Positions 28,489 to 40,057 of a stretch of DNA of 64,000 nucleotides are shown piece after piece (the first letter of the stretch is position 1; every line of letters starts with the position of its first letter). Made by a program: the position numbers and the translations under genes. The notes under the pieces are model-generated. The model was not told the DNA's origin. It ran no database searches and worked only from the letters and a program-made list of their open reading frames with translations. Location: the NCBI RefSeq assembly GCF_000967495.1, contig NZ_JXXU01000023.1, positions 62,001 through 126,000 of the forward strand, in the 5' to 3' direction. This stretch comes from Vibrio neptunius. GTDB lineage: Bacteria > Pseudomonadota > Gammaproteobacteria > Enterobacterales > Vibrionaceae.

Positions 28489-30095
28489 TACGCTTTCTCC
28501 TCTGAGGCGGTTAACGAAGGGGCATGCTCTTGAGAGAGCTTTTCAAGACGCTCCAAGGTTCTTCGCCCTGCAATGCCATCAACATGGAGACCCTGCCATT
28601 GTTGGAATAGCTCAACCTTGCGCTTGAGCTCATGATCATAAGCCTCGGACTCCCCTTCCGACTCACCCAGAACTTTAGATAGACGTTCATCTAATTCAGC
28701 GATTGCTCGTCCTGACATATTAGGTTTAAGAGTCTGATGCCAGTAACTTTGCCAGATCTGGTGATATTGCCCCTGCCAGAGCTCTTTGAGTTTGGTGATA
28801 GGCAATTCGATTCGCTCCATTCCTAACAATAGCTGAGCCGAATTCGGTGTAAGTTTATATAGCACAGCATAACTTTGCAGGCCGTCTTTGCTGAGGGACA
28901 AGAGTACGGGAACATCCCCTTGCCTGAGCGTATTTAACGTGCCTCGTGATTGAGTACAGCGAAACACACTTTGATCACTTTGCTGACAAAGACGCTCAGC
29001 GACAGATGCATTAAAACCCCATACATGGTAAAGCTGCGCAATACCCTGCTGAAAATCCGTTGCACGAGCAAGAGTGGACTGTAGTTCAACAGGGAAGACT
29101 TCCTTTTCTAACACTTCAACATCTGACACTGGATACGCTTCACTCAGGTACGATTCAATTGACGCATTCAGAAACCTAGGAGTCAACCAATAACTACCGA
29201 CAGCTAATATTGCCCCAACGGCAGCAGCGATAGTCAGAGGAGAACGGCGTGGCAATGAAGGCGTAGAATGAACCGACTTATATGAGGTTTGAAAACTCAT
29301 CACCTCTTCACAAGCCGCTTCGACACTAGAATGACTTGGTACCGTTTCACCAATACTATACGCTCGTTTCAAAGCAGCATCACAAATCAGGTTAATCAGG
29401 CGTGGTATGCCCAGTGACTCAGTTGCAATATGTTTGAGTGACTTAGCAGAGAACAAACTCACTTCACCACCCGCCAATTCAAGACGATACTGAATATAAT
29501 TAGCGGTTTCTTTGCTATCCAATGGCAATAGGTGATATCGTCCCGTAATACGCTGCGCTAGCTGGCGTAATTGAGGCATCTGCAATTTCTGCTGCAATTC
29601 TGGTTGGCCAACGAGTAGCACTTTGAGTAGCTTCTGGTTGTCCGTTTCAAGATTGGTCAATAAGCGCAACTGTTCTAGCACTTCAGCGGACAAATGCTGT
29701 GCTTCATCAATCACCAGCAAAGTCTGAATACCATTCGCATATGTATTGAGCAGAAATTCATGAATCTTCTGATTCAATTGTTTGAGCGTTGCGCCAGATT
29801 GATACTCAATAGAAAATTCATCGCAGATTGCTTCAAGCAACTCTATGCTTGAAAAGGTAGGGTTGAGGATTAAACCGGGCTGAGTATCCGTGCCGAGTGA
29901 TTTCAGCAATGCACGTGCAACGGTTGTCTTACCTGTTCCCACTTCACCAGACAGCATCGCAAAGCCCCCGCCCTCGCCAAGGCCCGCTTGTAGGCGAAAC
30001 AGCGCTTCTTTATGCCTTTGGCTTTGGAACAGGAAACGAGAATTCGGCACAATCGAAAACGGCAGCTCTGTGAATCCAAAATGTTGTTTATACAT
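28488..30095 (-). CDS. gspA: Type II secretion AAA ATPase GspA (ExeA-like)
   Basis: 535 residues from the ATG at 30095 (GAGAAG upstream; family start MYKQHFGF); the longer frame to 30155 is unlikely. N-terminal AAA ATPase with Walker A GEVGTGKTT (about 48-56) and Walker B LLVIDEAQ, a single membrane segment near 270-290, a periplasmic segment, and a C-terminal peptidoglycan-binding domain (VDGIAGRRTLERL). ExeA-type proteins use ATP and peptidoglycan binding to help place the secretin. Forms a coupled pair with gspB and is divergent from cca with a 90-base gap. Confidence 0.93.
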   Translation of the reverse strand: MYKQHFGFTELPFSIVPNSRFLFQSQRHKEALFRLQAGLGEGGGFAMLSGEVGTGKTTVARALLKSLGTDTQPGLILNPTFSSIELLEAICDEFSIEYQSGATLKQLNQKIHEFLLNTYANGIQTLLVIDEAQHLSAEVLEQLRLLTNLETDNQKLLKVLLVGQPELQQKLQMPQLRQLAQRITGRYHLLPLDSKETANYIQYRLELAGGEVSLFSAKSLKHIATESLGIPRLINLICDAALKRAYSIGETVPSHSSVEAACEEVMSFQTSYKSVHSTPSLPRRSPLTIAAAVGAILAVGSYWLTPRFLNASIESYLSEAYPVSDVEVLEKEVFPVELQSTLARATDFQQGIAQLYHVWGFNASVAERLCQQSDQSVFRCTQSRGTLNTLRQGDVPVLLSLSKDGLQSYAVLYKLTPNSAQLLLGMERIELPITKLKELWQGQYHQIWQSYWHQTLKPNMSGRAIAELDERLSKVLGESEGESEAYDHELKRKVELFQQWQGLHVDGIAGRRTLERLEKLSQEHAPSLTASEEKA

Positions 30096-30185
30096 ACTTC
30101 TCGTCTCTGGGAATTTACCGATAAGAAAAGTACCATTGCTGGCATAAATAGCCAATTCTAAAATCCGAATTTAAGAGAGACATCT

Positions 30186-31397
30186 GTGCAAATATTTCTG
30201 GTTGGTGGTGCAGTCCGCGATAAACTGCTGAAAATCGACGTTTACGACCAAGACTGGGTAGTAGTTGGCGCATCGCCTCAGCTTTTGCTCGAACAAGGGT
30301 TTGTCGCTGTTGGAAAGGACTTCCCCGTGTTCCTGCACCCAAAAACCAAGCAAGAGCATGCCCTAGCAAGAACCGAACGCAAAACAGGTTCGGGCTACAA
30401 AGGCTTTGATTGTTATTTTGCTCCTGATGTCACCCTTGAAGAAGACTTAATCCGCCGAGATTTGACCATCAATGCAATGGCAGAAGATAAGCAAGGTCGG
30501 ATTATCGACCCTTACGGCGGCCAAAAAGATCTCAATGATCGCGTTCTTCGCCACGTTTCAGGTGCTTTTACAGAAGATCCTCTTCGCGTACTCAGAGTCG
30601 CACGTTTCGCGGCGAAACTACATCACCTTGGTTTTACTATCGCCCCAGAAACTCAACAGTTAATGGCTCAGATTGTCGAGTCTGGAGAACTTGCGCATTT
30701 AACAGCTGAGCGTGTGTGGCAGGAATGGCACAAATCGCTCTCAACCCAAGATCCGCAGGTTTTTCTATCGGTGCTACGCGACTGCGGTGCCCTCAAAGTG
30801 ATTCTTCCTGAACTGGATCGCTTGTTTGGTGTACCTCAACCAGAAAAATGGCACCCGGAAATCGATACAGGTATTCATAACCTTTTAGTGGCGAAACAGG
30901 CCGCTTTGCTTAGCCCATCAACCAAAGTACGCTTTGCTGCTCAGATGCATGACTTAGGCAAAGGCGTGACACCAAAGGATGAATGGCCAAGTCATAAAAT
31001 GCACTGTCATACAGGGCTGAAGCAGATTAAATCGCTGTGTGAACGTATCAGAGTCCCTAATGAATATCGTGACCTCGCATTGATAGTCTGTGAGCAGCAC
31101 TCCAATATTCATCGAGCTGCAGAACTTCGCCCAGAAACCAAGCTCAAGGTTCTGAACAAGTTTGATGTTTGGCGTAAACCAGAGCGCTTAGAAGACATTC
31201 TGATTTGTTGTATGGCTGATAGTCGTGGACGCACTGGGTTTGAAGATATCGACTACCCGCAAAAAGCCATTTTTGAGCAAGCCTATCAAGCCGCACTTTC
31301 CGTCAACGTGCAAGACATTATTAAAGATGGGTTTAAGGGTGCGGTAATAAAAGAAGAAATGGAAAAGCGTCGGGTTGAGGCAATTAAAGGCGCTTAA
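30186..31397 (+). CDS. cca: CCA tRNA nucleotidyltransferase
   Basis: 403 residues from a GTG start (30186), which gives VQIFLVGGAVRD, the class II N-terminus. Metal ligands are in DQD at about 21-23, followed by FLHPKTKQEHALAR and RRDLTINAMA (nucleotide selection), and a C-terminal HD phosphohydrolase domain (MHDLGKGVT), as in E. coli-type long Cca. It adds or repairs the 3' CCA of tRNA. The palindromic repeat array begins directly after its stop. Confidence 0.97.
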   Translation: MQIFLVGGAVRDKLLKIDVYDQDWVVVGASPQLLLEQGFVAVGKDFPVFLHPKTKQEHALARTERKTGSGYKGFDCYFAPDVTLEEDLIRRDLTINAMAEDKQGRIIDPYGGQKDLNDRVLRHVSGAFTEDPLRVLRVARFAAKLHHLGFTIAPETQQLMAQIVESGELAHLTAERVWQEWHKSLSTQDPQVFLSVLRDCGALKVILPELDRLFGVPQPEKWHPEIDTGIHNLLVAKQAALLSPSTKVRFAAQMHDLGKGVTPKDEWPSHKMHCHTGLKQIKSLCERIRVPNEYRDLALIVCEQHSNIHRAAELRPETKLKVLNKFDVWRKPERLEDILICCMADSRGRTGFEDIDYPQKAIFEQAYQAALSVNVQDIIKDGFKGAVIKEEMEKRRVEAIKGA

Positions 31398-31398
31398 G

Positions 31399-31918
31399 CA
31401 GATTCCCTACTCCTCCCTTCGTCAGTCTATGGAATGACAAAACCAATACTGTCATCCTCAAGAATGAGGAACGAATGAGTTGGGGATCTCTTAAAGAAAG
31501 CCGAATACTTGTTGAGATTCCCTACTCTCTCCTACGTCGCTCTATGGAATGACGAGTTAAACATAAGCTCAATTTTCTGCTGTCATCCTCAAGAGTGAGG
31601 AACGAACGAGTTGGGGATCTCTTAAGGAAAGCCGAATACTTGTTGAGATTCCCTACTCTCTCCTTCGTCGCTCTATGGAATGACACGAATTCCAAACCCG
31701 TCATCCTCAAGAGTGAGGAACGAGCGAGTTGGGGATATCTTGAAGCGAGCCGAATGCTTAATGAGATTCCCTACTCTCTCCTTCGGCGCTCTATGGAATG
31801 ACACGAAGTCCAAACCCGTCATCCTCAGTGAGGAACAAACGAGTCGGGGAACTCTTGAAGCGAGCCGAACGCTTGAGAAGATTCCTTACTCTCTCCTGCG
31901 TCGCTCTATGGAATGACA
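31399..31918 (+). repeat. Tandem array of the 103-bp palindromic repeat (one half and four full units)
   Basis: A right-half unit (31399-31439) and four full units (31450-31553, 31581-31685, 31700-31803, 31818-31918), all in the same orientation, each starting GTCATCC and ending GGAATGAC. Unit starts are 131, 119 and 118 bases apart. Each unit is itself an imperfect inverted repeat of about 40-base arms. Short open frames in the array are repeat products. The 31398-31986 gap contains nothing else except the eno terminator. Confidence 0.88.
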
Positions 31919-31933
31919 AATTCTAGATAAAAA

Positions 31934-31957
31934 AATGCCCCGCTATTGCGAGGCATT
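31934..31957 (-). terminator. eno terminator
   Basis: AATGCC-C-CGC/GCG-A-GGCATT stem with TATT loop and one mismatch, followed on the minus strand by a long U-run (complement of the A-run at 31927-31935), 30 bases after the eno stop. Confidence 0.88.
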
Positions 31958-31986
31958 CAAAGCTTAGATTAACCATCTACGAGAGA

Positions 31987-35076
<3,090 letters not shown>

Positions 35077-35166
35077 TTATCGCCACAACGTGAAATCTAT
35101 CACACTGCTATTTTTTATTTTTTGCTTCAAATCAAATTCAAGCAGCTCGACACACTGGGTTTATTG

Positions 35167-35961
35167 TTACGATTCTCGACGTTTCACCTCATCCCACATG
35201 CCATCGAGTTGCTGTAAGTCGAAATCTGTCAACTGCTTACTTTGTTCAGCAACCATCTTCTCAACCCCTTTAAATCGCCGAGAGAATTTGAGATTTGCTT
35301 TACTTAATGCCGATTCAGGATTTTGCCCAAGATGCCGACTTAAGTTCACGACTGCAAACAACAAATCCCCCAGCTCAAGTTCAACTTTTTCATCATCAGG
35401 GGACACCTGCAGAGCCTCATCCATGACTTCATCAACCTCTTCGCGTACCTTGTCTACAACCGGGCCTAGCGAGTCCCAATCAAAGCCAAATTTGGCACAT
35501 TGGTTCTGAATTTTGTTGGCACGTGAAAGCGCTGGGAGCGAACTCGGTATTGAGTCTAGGATACTTTGTTCTTCTTTGCCCAATTCAGCTTTTTCTTTGG
35601 CTTTTTCTGCTTCCCAGTTGGCGTTGATTTCTTCGTCTGATTCGAATTCAATATCAGAAAAGACGTGGGGATGACGGCGAGTCAGCTTCTCATTGACCGT
35701 GTCAACAACATCGACGAATTCAAATAACCCCTGCTCTTTCGCCAACTGGCTGTAAAAGATAACCTGAAACAACAAATCCCCGAGTTCTTCCTGCAGATTC
35801 GGCCAATCACGATTGTGAATTGCATCCACCACTTCATACGTTTCCTCAATCGTATGCGGGACAATCGTGTCAAAGCTTTGTTTTAAATCCCACGGGCAAC
35901 CATTCTTAGGGTCACGAAGCTGCGACATTATCGCTTCTAGTCGTTCAATCGGGTGATTCAT
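35167..35961 (-). CDS. mazG: Nucleoside triphosphate pyrophosphohydrolase MazG
   Basis: 264 residues, two MazG all-alpha NTP pyrophosphatase repeats: the N-terminal one has [24 protein letters not shown] EExx(12-28)ExxD metal motif and [11 protein letters not shown]; the C-terminal one has [12 protein letters not shown]. It hydrolyses non-canonical NTPs and, in E. coli, lowers ppGpp under MazEF control. It lies downstream of relA, but a terminator and repeats separate the two. Confidence 0.96.
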   Translation of the reverse strand: MNHPIERLEAIMSQLRDPKNGCPWDLKQSFDTIVPHTIEETYEVVDAIHNRDWPNLQEELGDLLFQVIFYSQLAKEQGLFEFVDVVDTVNEKLTRRHPHVFSDIEFESDEEINANWEAEKAKEKAELGKEEQSILDSIPSSLPALSRANKIQNQCAKFGFDWDSLGPVVDKVREEVDEVMDEALQVSPDDEKVELELGDLLFAVVNLSRHLGQNPESALSKANLKFSRRFKGVEKMVAEQSKQLTDFDLQQLDGMWDEVKRRES

Positions 35962-35996
35962 AATCTTTGTTCCTTTAACCCTATCTATCTAAAGAA

Positions 35997-36026
35997 AAAG
36001 GTGAGCGGTACAAACCACTCACCTTT
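35997..36026 (-). terminator. Hairpin between relA and mazG
   Basis: AAAGGTGAG/CTCACCTTT arms (35997-36005 and 36018-36026) with an inner GGT/ACC pair past one mismatch. On the minus strand it is followed by CTTTTTCTTT, a reasonable U-rich tail, so it can end transcription coming from relA. Confidence 0.8.
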
Positions 36027-36036
36027 AATTGTTATC

Positions 36037-36123
36037 TATCATCCTAAAGAGTGAAACGAATTGAGATCTCTAATTACTTTAAGAGATTCCCTATCGCGTT
36101 CGTCCCTCACTGTAGGGAATGAC
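36037..36123 (+). repeat. 103-bp palindromic repeat, degenerate copy
   Basis: ATCATCCTAAAGAGTGA at the left and TAGGGAATGAC at the right, with AAGAGATTCCCTA inside: a shortened, diverged member of the family at 5008, 8634 and 31450. Confidence 0.65.
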
Positions 36124-36159
36124 CGCATTCATTTTTACTTTCACTAAGTAATTGTTACT

Positions 36160-36277
36160 CTAACAAGGCAACAAGTTTTCGCGACTCCTGAGCATAGCTC
36201 GCCTATGTGATGAGGCTGGGCCGGCATTCCGGAGTATGCGCAGGCAACAACGCTATCAGCTTCAAGTATGACGAGAA
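36160..36277. repeat. ERIC-like intergenic repeat
   Basis: Ends in CTTCAAGTATGACGAGAAT, close to the ERIC end (CTTGAAGTATGACGGGTAT), with an upstream GCAGGCAAC box and a central GACTCCTGAGCATAG...CTATGTGATGAGG palindrome in the ERIC positions. It abuts the relA stop, so the relA mRNA would carry it in its 3' untranslated region. Borders are approximate. Confidence 0.7.
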
Positions 36278-36279
36278 TT

Positions 36280-38499
36280 TTAGCCTAGGCGTTTTACCGA
36301 CATAACATCTTTAATCTGTTCAACTCGCTTCGACACACGCTGCAGAATCTCAATATTGGTGACCTCTAGATCAAAATCCATAATCGATAGCTGCTTGCGA
36401 TAATCAACACGACTTTTCATACTAGTCACTTTGATCTTCTCGTTAGCAAACAAGGTGGTGATGTCTTTCAGTAATCCGCTGCGCTCCATCGCTTCTACAC
36501 GAACTGTCAGGATATAAGAACCAACAAAGCCACTCCCCCAAACGGTATCAATGATGCGTTCTGGTGCATGATGGCGCAACTCTTCAAGCTGTTCACAGTC
36601 AGCGCGATGCACTGAAATACCTCGACCTTGGGTGATATAACCTGAGATTTCATCCCCTGGAATAGGCTGACAACAGCGCGCAAGATGCGTCATCAGGTTA
36701 TCAACCCCTTCCACAACGACTGCGTCTTTCTTAGGACGACTTTGCGCTGGTGCTTTAGTCTCTGCTTCTTGAAGCTTTTCTAATGCTTGTTGATCTTCTT
36801 CCTCGGCGGTTGGCTTATTGACCAAGGCATTGATGTGGTTGATAACTTGGTTGATACGTAAGTCACCACTTCCGATACCAACGTACAGTTCATCAGTGCT
36901 ATTGACGTTAAAGCGCTTCAACGCATACTGCTCTGCATCTTTTAAAGTCGCACCAATTTTCTGCAATTCAACTTCGAGAATATCTCGCCCTGCTTCGACG
37001 TTTTTCTCTCGTGATTGTTTACGGAACCAAGCATTGATCTTAGCGCGCGCACGACCAGAAGTCACAAACCCCATTGATGGATTCAGCCAGTCTCGAGAAG
37101 GGTTCGGCTCTTTAGCAGTAATAATCTCGACCTGATCTCCCATAGAAAGCTTATGAGTAAACGGTACGATGCGGCCCGCAACTTTAGCGCCAATACAACG
37201 ATGGCCGACTTCAGAGTGAATGTGGTAAGCAAAATCAAGTGGCGTAGCACCCATTGGTAAATCGACGACATCGCCACGAGGCGTGAAAGCATACACTCGG
37301 TCATCAAATACCTGACTGCGCACTTCATCAAGCATCTCGCCCGAATCAGACATTTCTTCCTGCCAATCGAGCAGTTTGCGCAGCCACGTGATTTTCTCAT
37401 CGTACCCACTGCGACCGCCGCCACCTTCTTTATATTTCCAGTGCGCAGCGACGCCCAATTCCGAGTCTTCGTGCATATCTTTGGTACGAATTTGAATCTC
37501 GATGGTTTTCCCTTCGGGGCCAAGAATAACGGTATGAATTGACTGATATCCGTTTGGTTTTGGATTCGCGACGTAATCATCGAATTCACTTGGCAAATGC
37601 TTGTACTTAGTATGCACCGCACCCAAAGCCGCATAACAATCCTGAAGCTTATCAGCAATGATTCGAACGGCTCTAACATCAAACAGCTCATCAAATGCCA
37701 GACTCTTCTTCTGCATTTTGCGCCAGATACTATAGATGTGTTTAGGACGACCGCTCACTTCCGCATTAATGCCTGAAGAAGTAATTTCATTAGAAAGGTC
37801 ATTAACAAAGTCTGTAATGTACTGCTCTCGAACAATGCGACGCTCAGATAACTGCTTCGCTATTTGTTTGTAAGTCTCAGGTTGCTGATAACGGAACGCG
37901 TAATCTTCGATTTCCCACTTAAGCTGACCAATACCAAGACGATTGGCCAAAGGCGCATAGATGTTTGAACATTCTTTCGCTGCTGCCTGACGCACTTCGT
38001 CCGGAGCCTTCTTGACCTCAATCAGGTTACAGATTCGTTCTGCAAGTTTTATCACCACGCAGCGGAAGTCATCCACCATAGCCAATAGCATGCGGCGAAC
38101 ATTATCTACTTGAGCAGAAGCTGCGCTACCCTCCATAGTGACATTGAGTTGGCCCAGTGCAGCCATTTCTTCAACACCGTCAATCAGCTTGATCGTTTCT
38201 TTACCAAAATCCTCTTCCAAAACTTCGCGTTCGTATGCACCGCTGGACACCACTGGGAACAACAAGGCAGCCACTAACGTGGCTTTGTCCATGGAAAGGG
38301 TGATGAGGATTTCGATCATCTCTCTACCACGCCACAAGAGCAATGGTCCGCGATCGTTGTCTTCAAGAATCGTTTCGCAATGGCGGTACACCTCTTTAAG
38401 GCGCTTCGCGACTTTCGTGTCCTGCTCTAAGCTAGCAATCCAATTATCTAAATCAAACTGTTCATCTTGGTTCAAATGTGCGCTTCTTACCGCAACCAT
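36280..38499 (-). CDS. relA: GTP pyrophosphokinase RelA
   Basis: 739 residues. Order: degenerate HD hydrolase domain (about 50-200; the HD residues are replaced, as normal for RelA), ppGpp synthetase domain (about 240-350; FDELFDVRAVRIIAD, NGYQSIHT), TGS domain (VYAFTPRGDVVDLPMGATPLDF), zinc-finger/helical region with CCQPIPGDEI, and C-terminal ACT/RRM. Makes (p)ppGpp on ribosomes stalled with uncharged tRNA. Downstream of rlmD. Confidence 0.98.
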   Translation of the reverse strand: MVAVRSAHLNQDEQFDLDNWIASLEQDTKVAKRLKEVYRHCETILEDNDRGPLLLWRGREMIEILITLSMDKATLVAALLFPVVSSGAYEREVLEEDFGKETIKLIDGVEEMAALGQLNVTMEGSAASAQVDNVRRMLLAMVDDFRCVVIKLAERICNLIEVKKAPDEVRQAAAKECSNIYAPLANRLGIGQLKWEIEDYAFRYQQPETYKQIAKQLSERRIVREQYITDFVNDLSNEITSSGINAEVSGRPKHIYSIWRKMQKKSLAFDELFDVRAVRIIADKLQDCYAALGAVHTKYKHLPSEFDDYVANPKPNGYQSIHTVILGPEGKTIEIQIRTKDMHEDSELGVAAHWKYKEGGGGRSGYDEKITWLRKLLDWQEEMSDSGEMLDEVRSQVFDDRVYAFTPRGDVVDLPMGATPLDFAYHIHSEVGHRCIGAKVAGRIVPFTHKLSMGDQVEIITAKEPNPSRDWLNPSMGFVTSGRARAKINAWFRKQSREKNVEAGRDILEVELQKIGATLKDAEQYALKRFNVNSTDELYVGIGSGDLRINQVINHINALVNKPTAEEEDQQALEKLQEAETKAPAQSRPKKDAVVVEGVDNLMTHLARCCQPIPGDEISGYITQGRGISVHRADCEQLEELRHHAPERIIDTVWGSGFVGSYILTVRVEAMERSGLLKDITTLFANEKIKVTSMKSRVDYRKQLSIMDFDLEVTNIEILQRVSKRVEQIKDVMSVKRLG

Positions 38500-38572
38500 T
38501 GTCTTTGTCCTGTTATACTTTTTTCTTCGACCTAACCCACAGTGAGACCCTGCTCGAAAGGGTAAGTTCGCA

Positions 38573-39892
38573 TTAATCCTTCACAAAAAGCGCCATGGAT
38601 TCTAAGTGACTAGTATGTGGGAACATGTCTAGCATTCCCAATCGTTGTAACTTGAACCCCTGACTAAGCAAGCTCTGCGAATCTCGCGCTAGAGTAGCAG
38701 GATTACAAGAAACATAAACGACTCTTGTCGCACCTAGCGATGAAACTTGCTCGACAATTCCACTGGCACCAGCTCGTGCCGGATCCAGTAGTATTTTATC
38801 AAACTTTTCTCTCGCCCAGAGCTGACCAGACATATCTTGTTCCAAATTAGCCTGATAAAACTTAGCATTCTCAATCTGGTTTATTTGAGCATTGTGGGTG
38901 GCTTTGTTGACCATCTCATCAACCCCTTCCACTCCTGTCACGCTTTTTACCTGTTTAGCAATAGGGAGACTGAAGTTCCCTAGCCCGCAAAACAAATCCA
39001 ATACTCGGTCTTGCTCAGATAACGCCAGCCAATCCAGCGCCTGAGCAACCATCTGTGCATTCACTTGTTGATTAACTTGAATGAAATTATTTGGCTCGAA
39101 GGGGATAGTGACGCTTGTTTCCTGATAAACACCCGCTTCACCGGCTTCAAGCACCAACTGTTCATTGTTTGGCATCAGATAAAGCGTAATCTGATTAAGC
39201 TTGGCAAATTCAAGCAATGCATCATGATCTTTATCTTTCAGTGGTTTGAGATGACGCAAAACCAGAATGCGAGTGTTATCGGCTTTGACTAATTCAACAT
39301 GGCCAAGTTGATCTTGTTGAGAAAAGCTCTTAAGTAATTGATGCAACTCTGGCAACAACTCATTCAACTCTGGCATCAATACTGGGCAGTGAGTCAAAGT
39401 CACTATATCCTTGCTCTGTCTCTTGCGAAAGCCGAACTGCAGTTGGCGTGTTTTTTTGTCCACCTTGACACTGATACGGGCGCGACGGCGGTACCCTTTT
39501 GTTTCACCTACAATCGGGGGTTCTAAATGAAGTGTCTGACCCGCAAACTTGCTCATCAGTTGACTCAATGTTTGCTGTTTATAAGCTTGCTGATGTTCAC
39601 TACTCAGATGCTGCATGTTGCACCCGCCACATTGATCGTAATGAGGGCAGAAGGGCTCAACTCTCTGTTCACTCGTCGTTTGCACTTTGATGAGTGCCGC
39701 ACGTGAGAACTTACTCTTACTTTCAATCAACTGAGCTAACACTTGCTCCCCAGGCAGTGCACCTTCAATAAATATCGGTTTTTTATTCTGATAAGCTATG
39801 CCGGCACCGTGGTGATCGAGTTTTTCAATCTTAAGCGATTGATGCTTTGTGTTGAGTTGAGTTTTCTTTTTGGGTTGGAAGAAACGCGCCAT
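38573..39892 (-). CDS. rlmD: 23S rRNA (uracil-1939-C5)-methyltransferase
   Basis: 439 residues. N-terminal TRAM domain (about 18-75; [18 protein letters not shown]), a 4Fe-4S site in [14 protein letters not shown], then the SAM methyltransferase with [14 protein letters not shown] and the catalytic Cys in [13 protein letters not shown]. Methylates U1939 of 23S rRNA (formerly RumA). Same strand and immediately upstream of relA, and divergent from barA, as in E. coli. Confidence 0.97.
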   Translation of the reverse strand: MARFFQPKKKTQLNTKHQSLKIEKLDHHGAGIAYQNKKPIFIEGALPGEQVLAQLIESKSKFSRAALIKVQTTSEQRVEPFCPHYDQCGGCNMQHLSSEHQQAYKQQTLSQLMSKFAGQTLHLEPPIVGETKGYRRRARISVKVDKKTRQLQFGFRKRQSKDIVTLTHCPVLMPELNELLPELHQLLKSFSQQDQLGHVELVKADNTRILVLRHLKPLKDKDHDALLEFAKLNQITLYLMPNNEQLVLEAGEAGVYQETSVTIPFEPNNFIQVNQQVNAQMVAQALDWLALSEQDRVLDLFCGLGNFSLPIAKQVKSVTGVEGVDEMVNKATHNAQINQIENAKFYQANLEQDMSGQLWAREKFDKILLDPARAGASGIVEQVSSLGATRVVYVSCNPATLARDSQSLLSQGFKLQRLGMLDMFPHTSHLESMALFVKD

Positions 39893-40057
39893 GCTTTGAT
39901 CTGTGCCTTTTACTGTTGCTCTGTATTGCTGTCCAGGTGCACCTTTTCAGACCTGAATCGTTGTCTGAGCCGAACGAGTTGATTATGCTTAAGTATTCGA
40001 CGGCTTCTTTTTGCGGAAGTTATTTTCCCATATCCACACCACGATGTTTAGATAATA

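Noticed and set aside
31522..31916. Four overlapping short open frames in the tandem array
   Set aside because: Their near-identical peptides come from repeat units, not from genes.
31399..31918. CRISPR array
   Set aside because: Units are 103 bases and palindromic over their full length, spacers are only about 15-28 bases and no cas gene is present.
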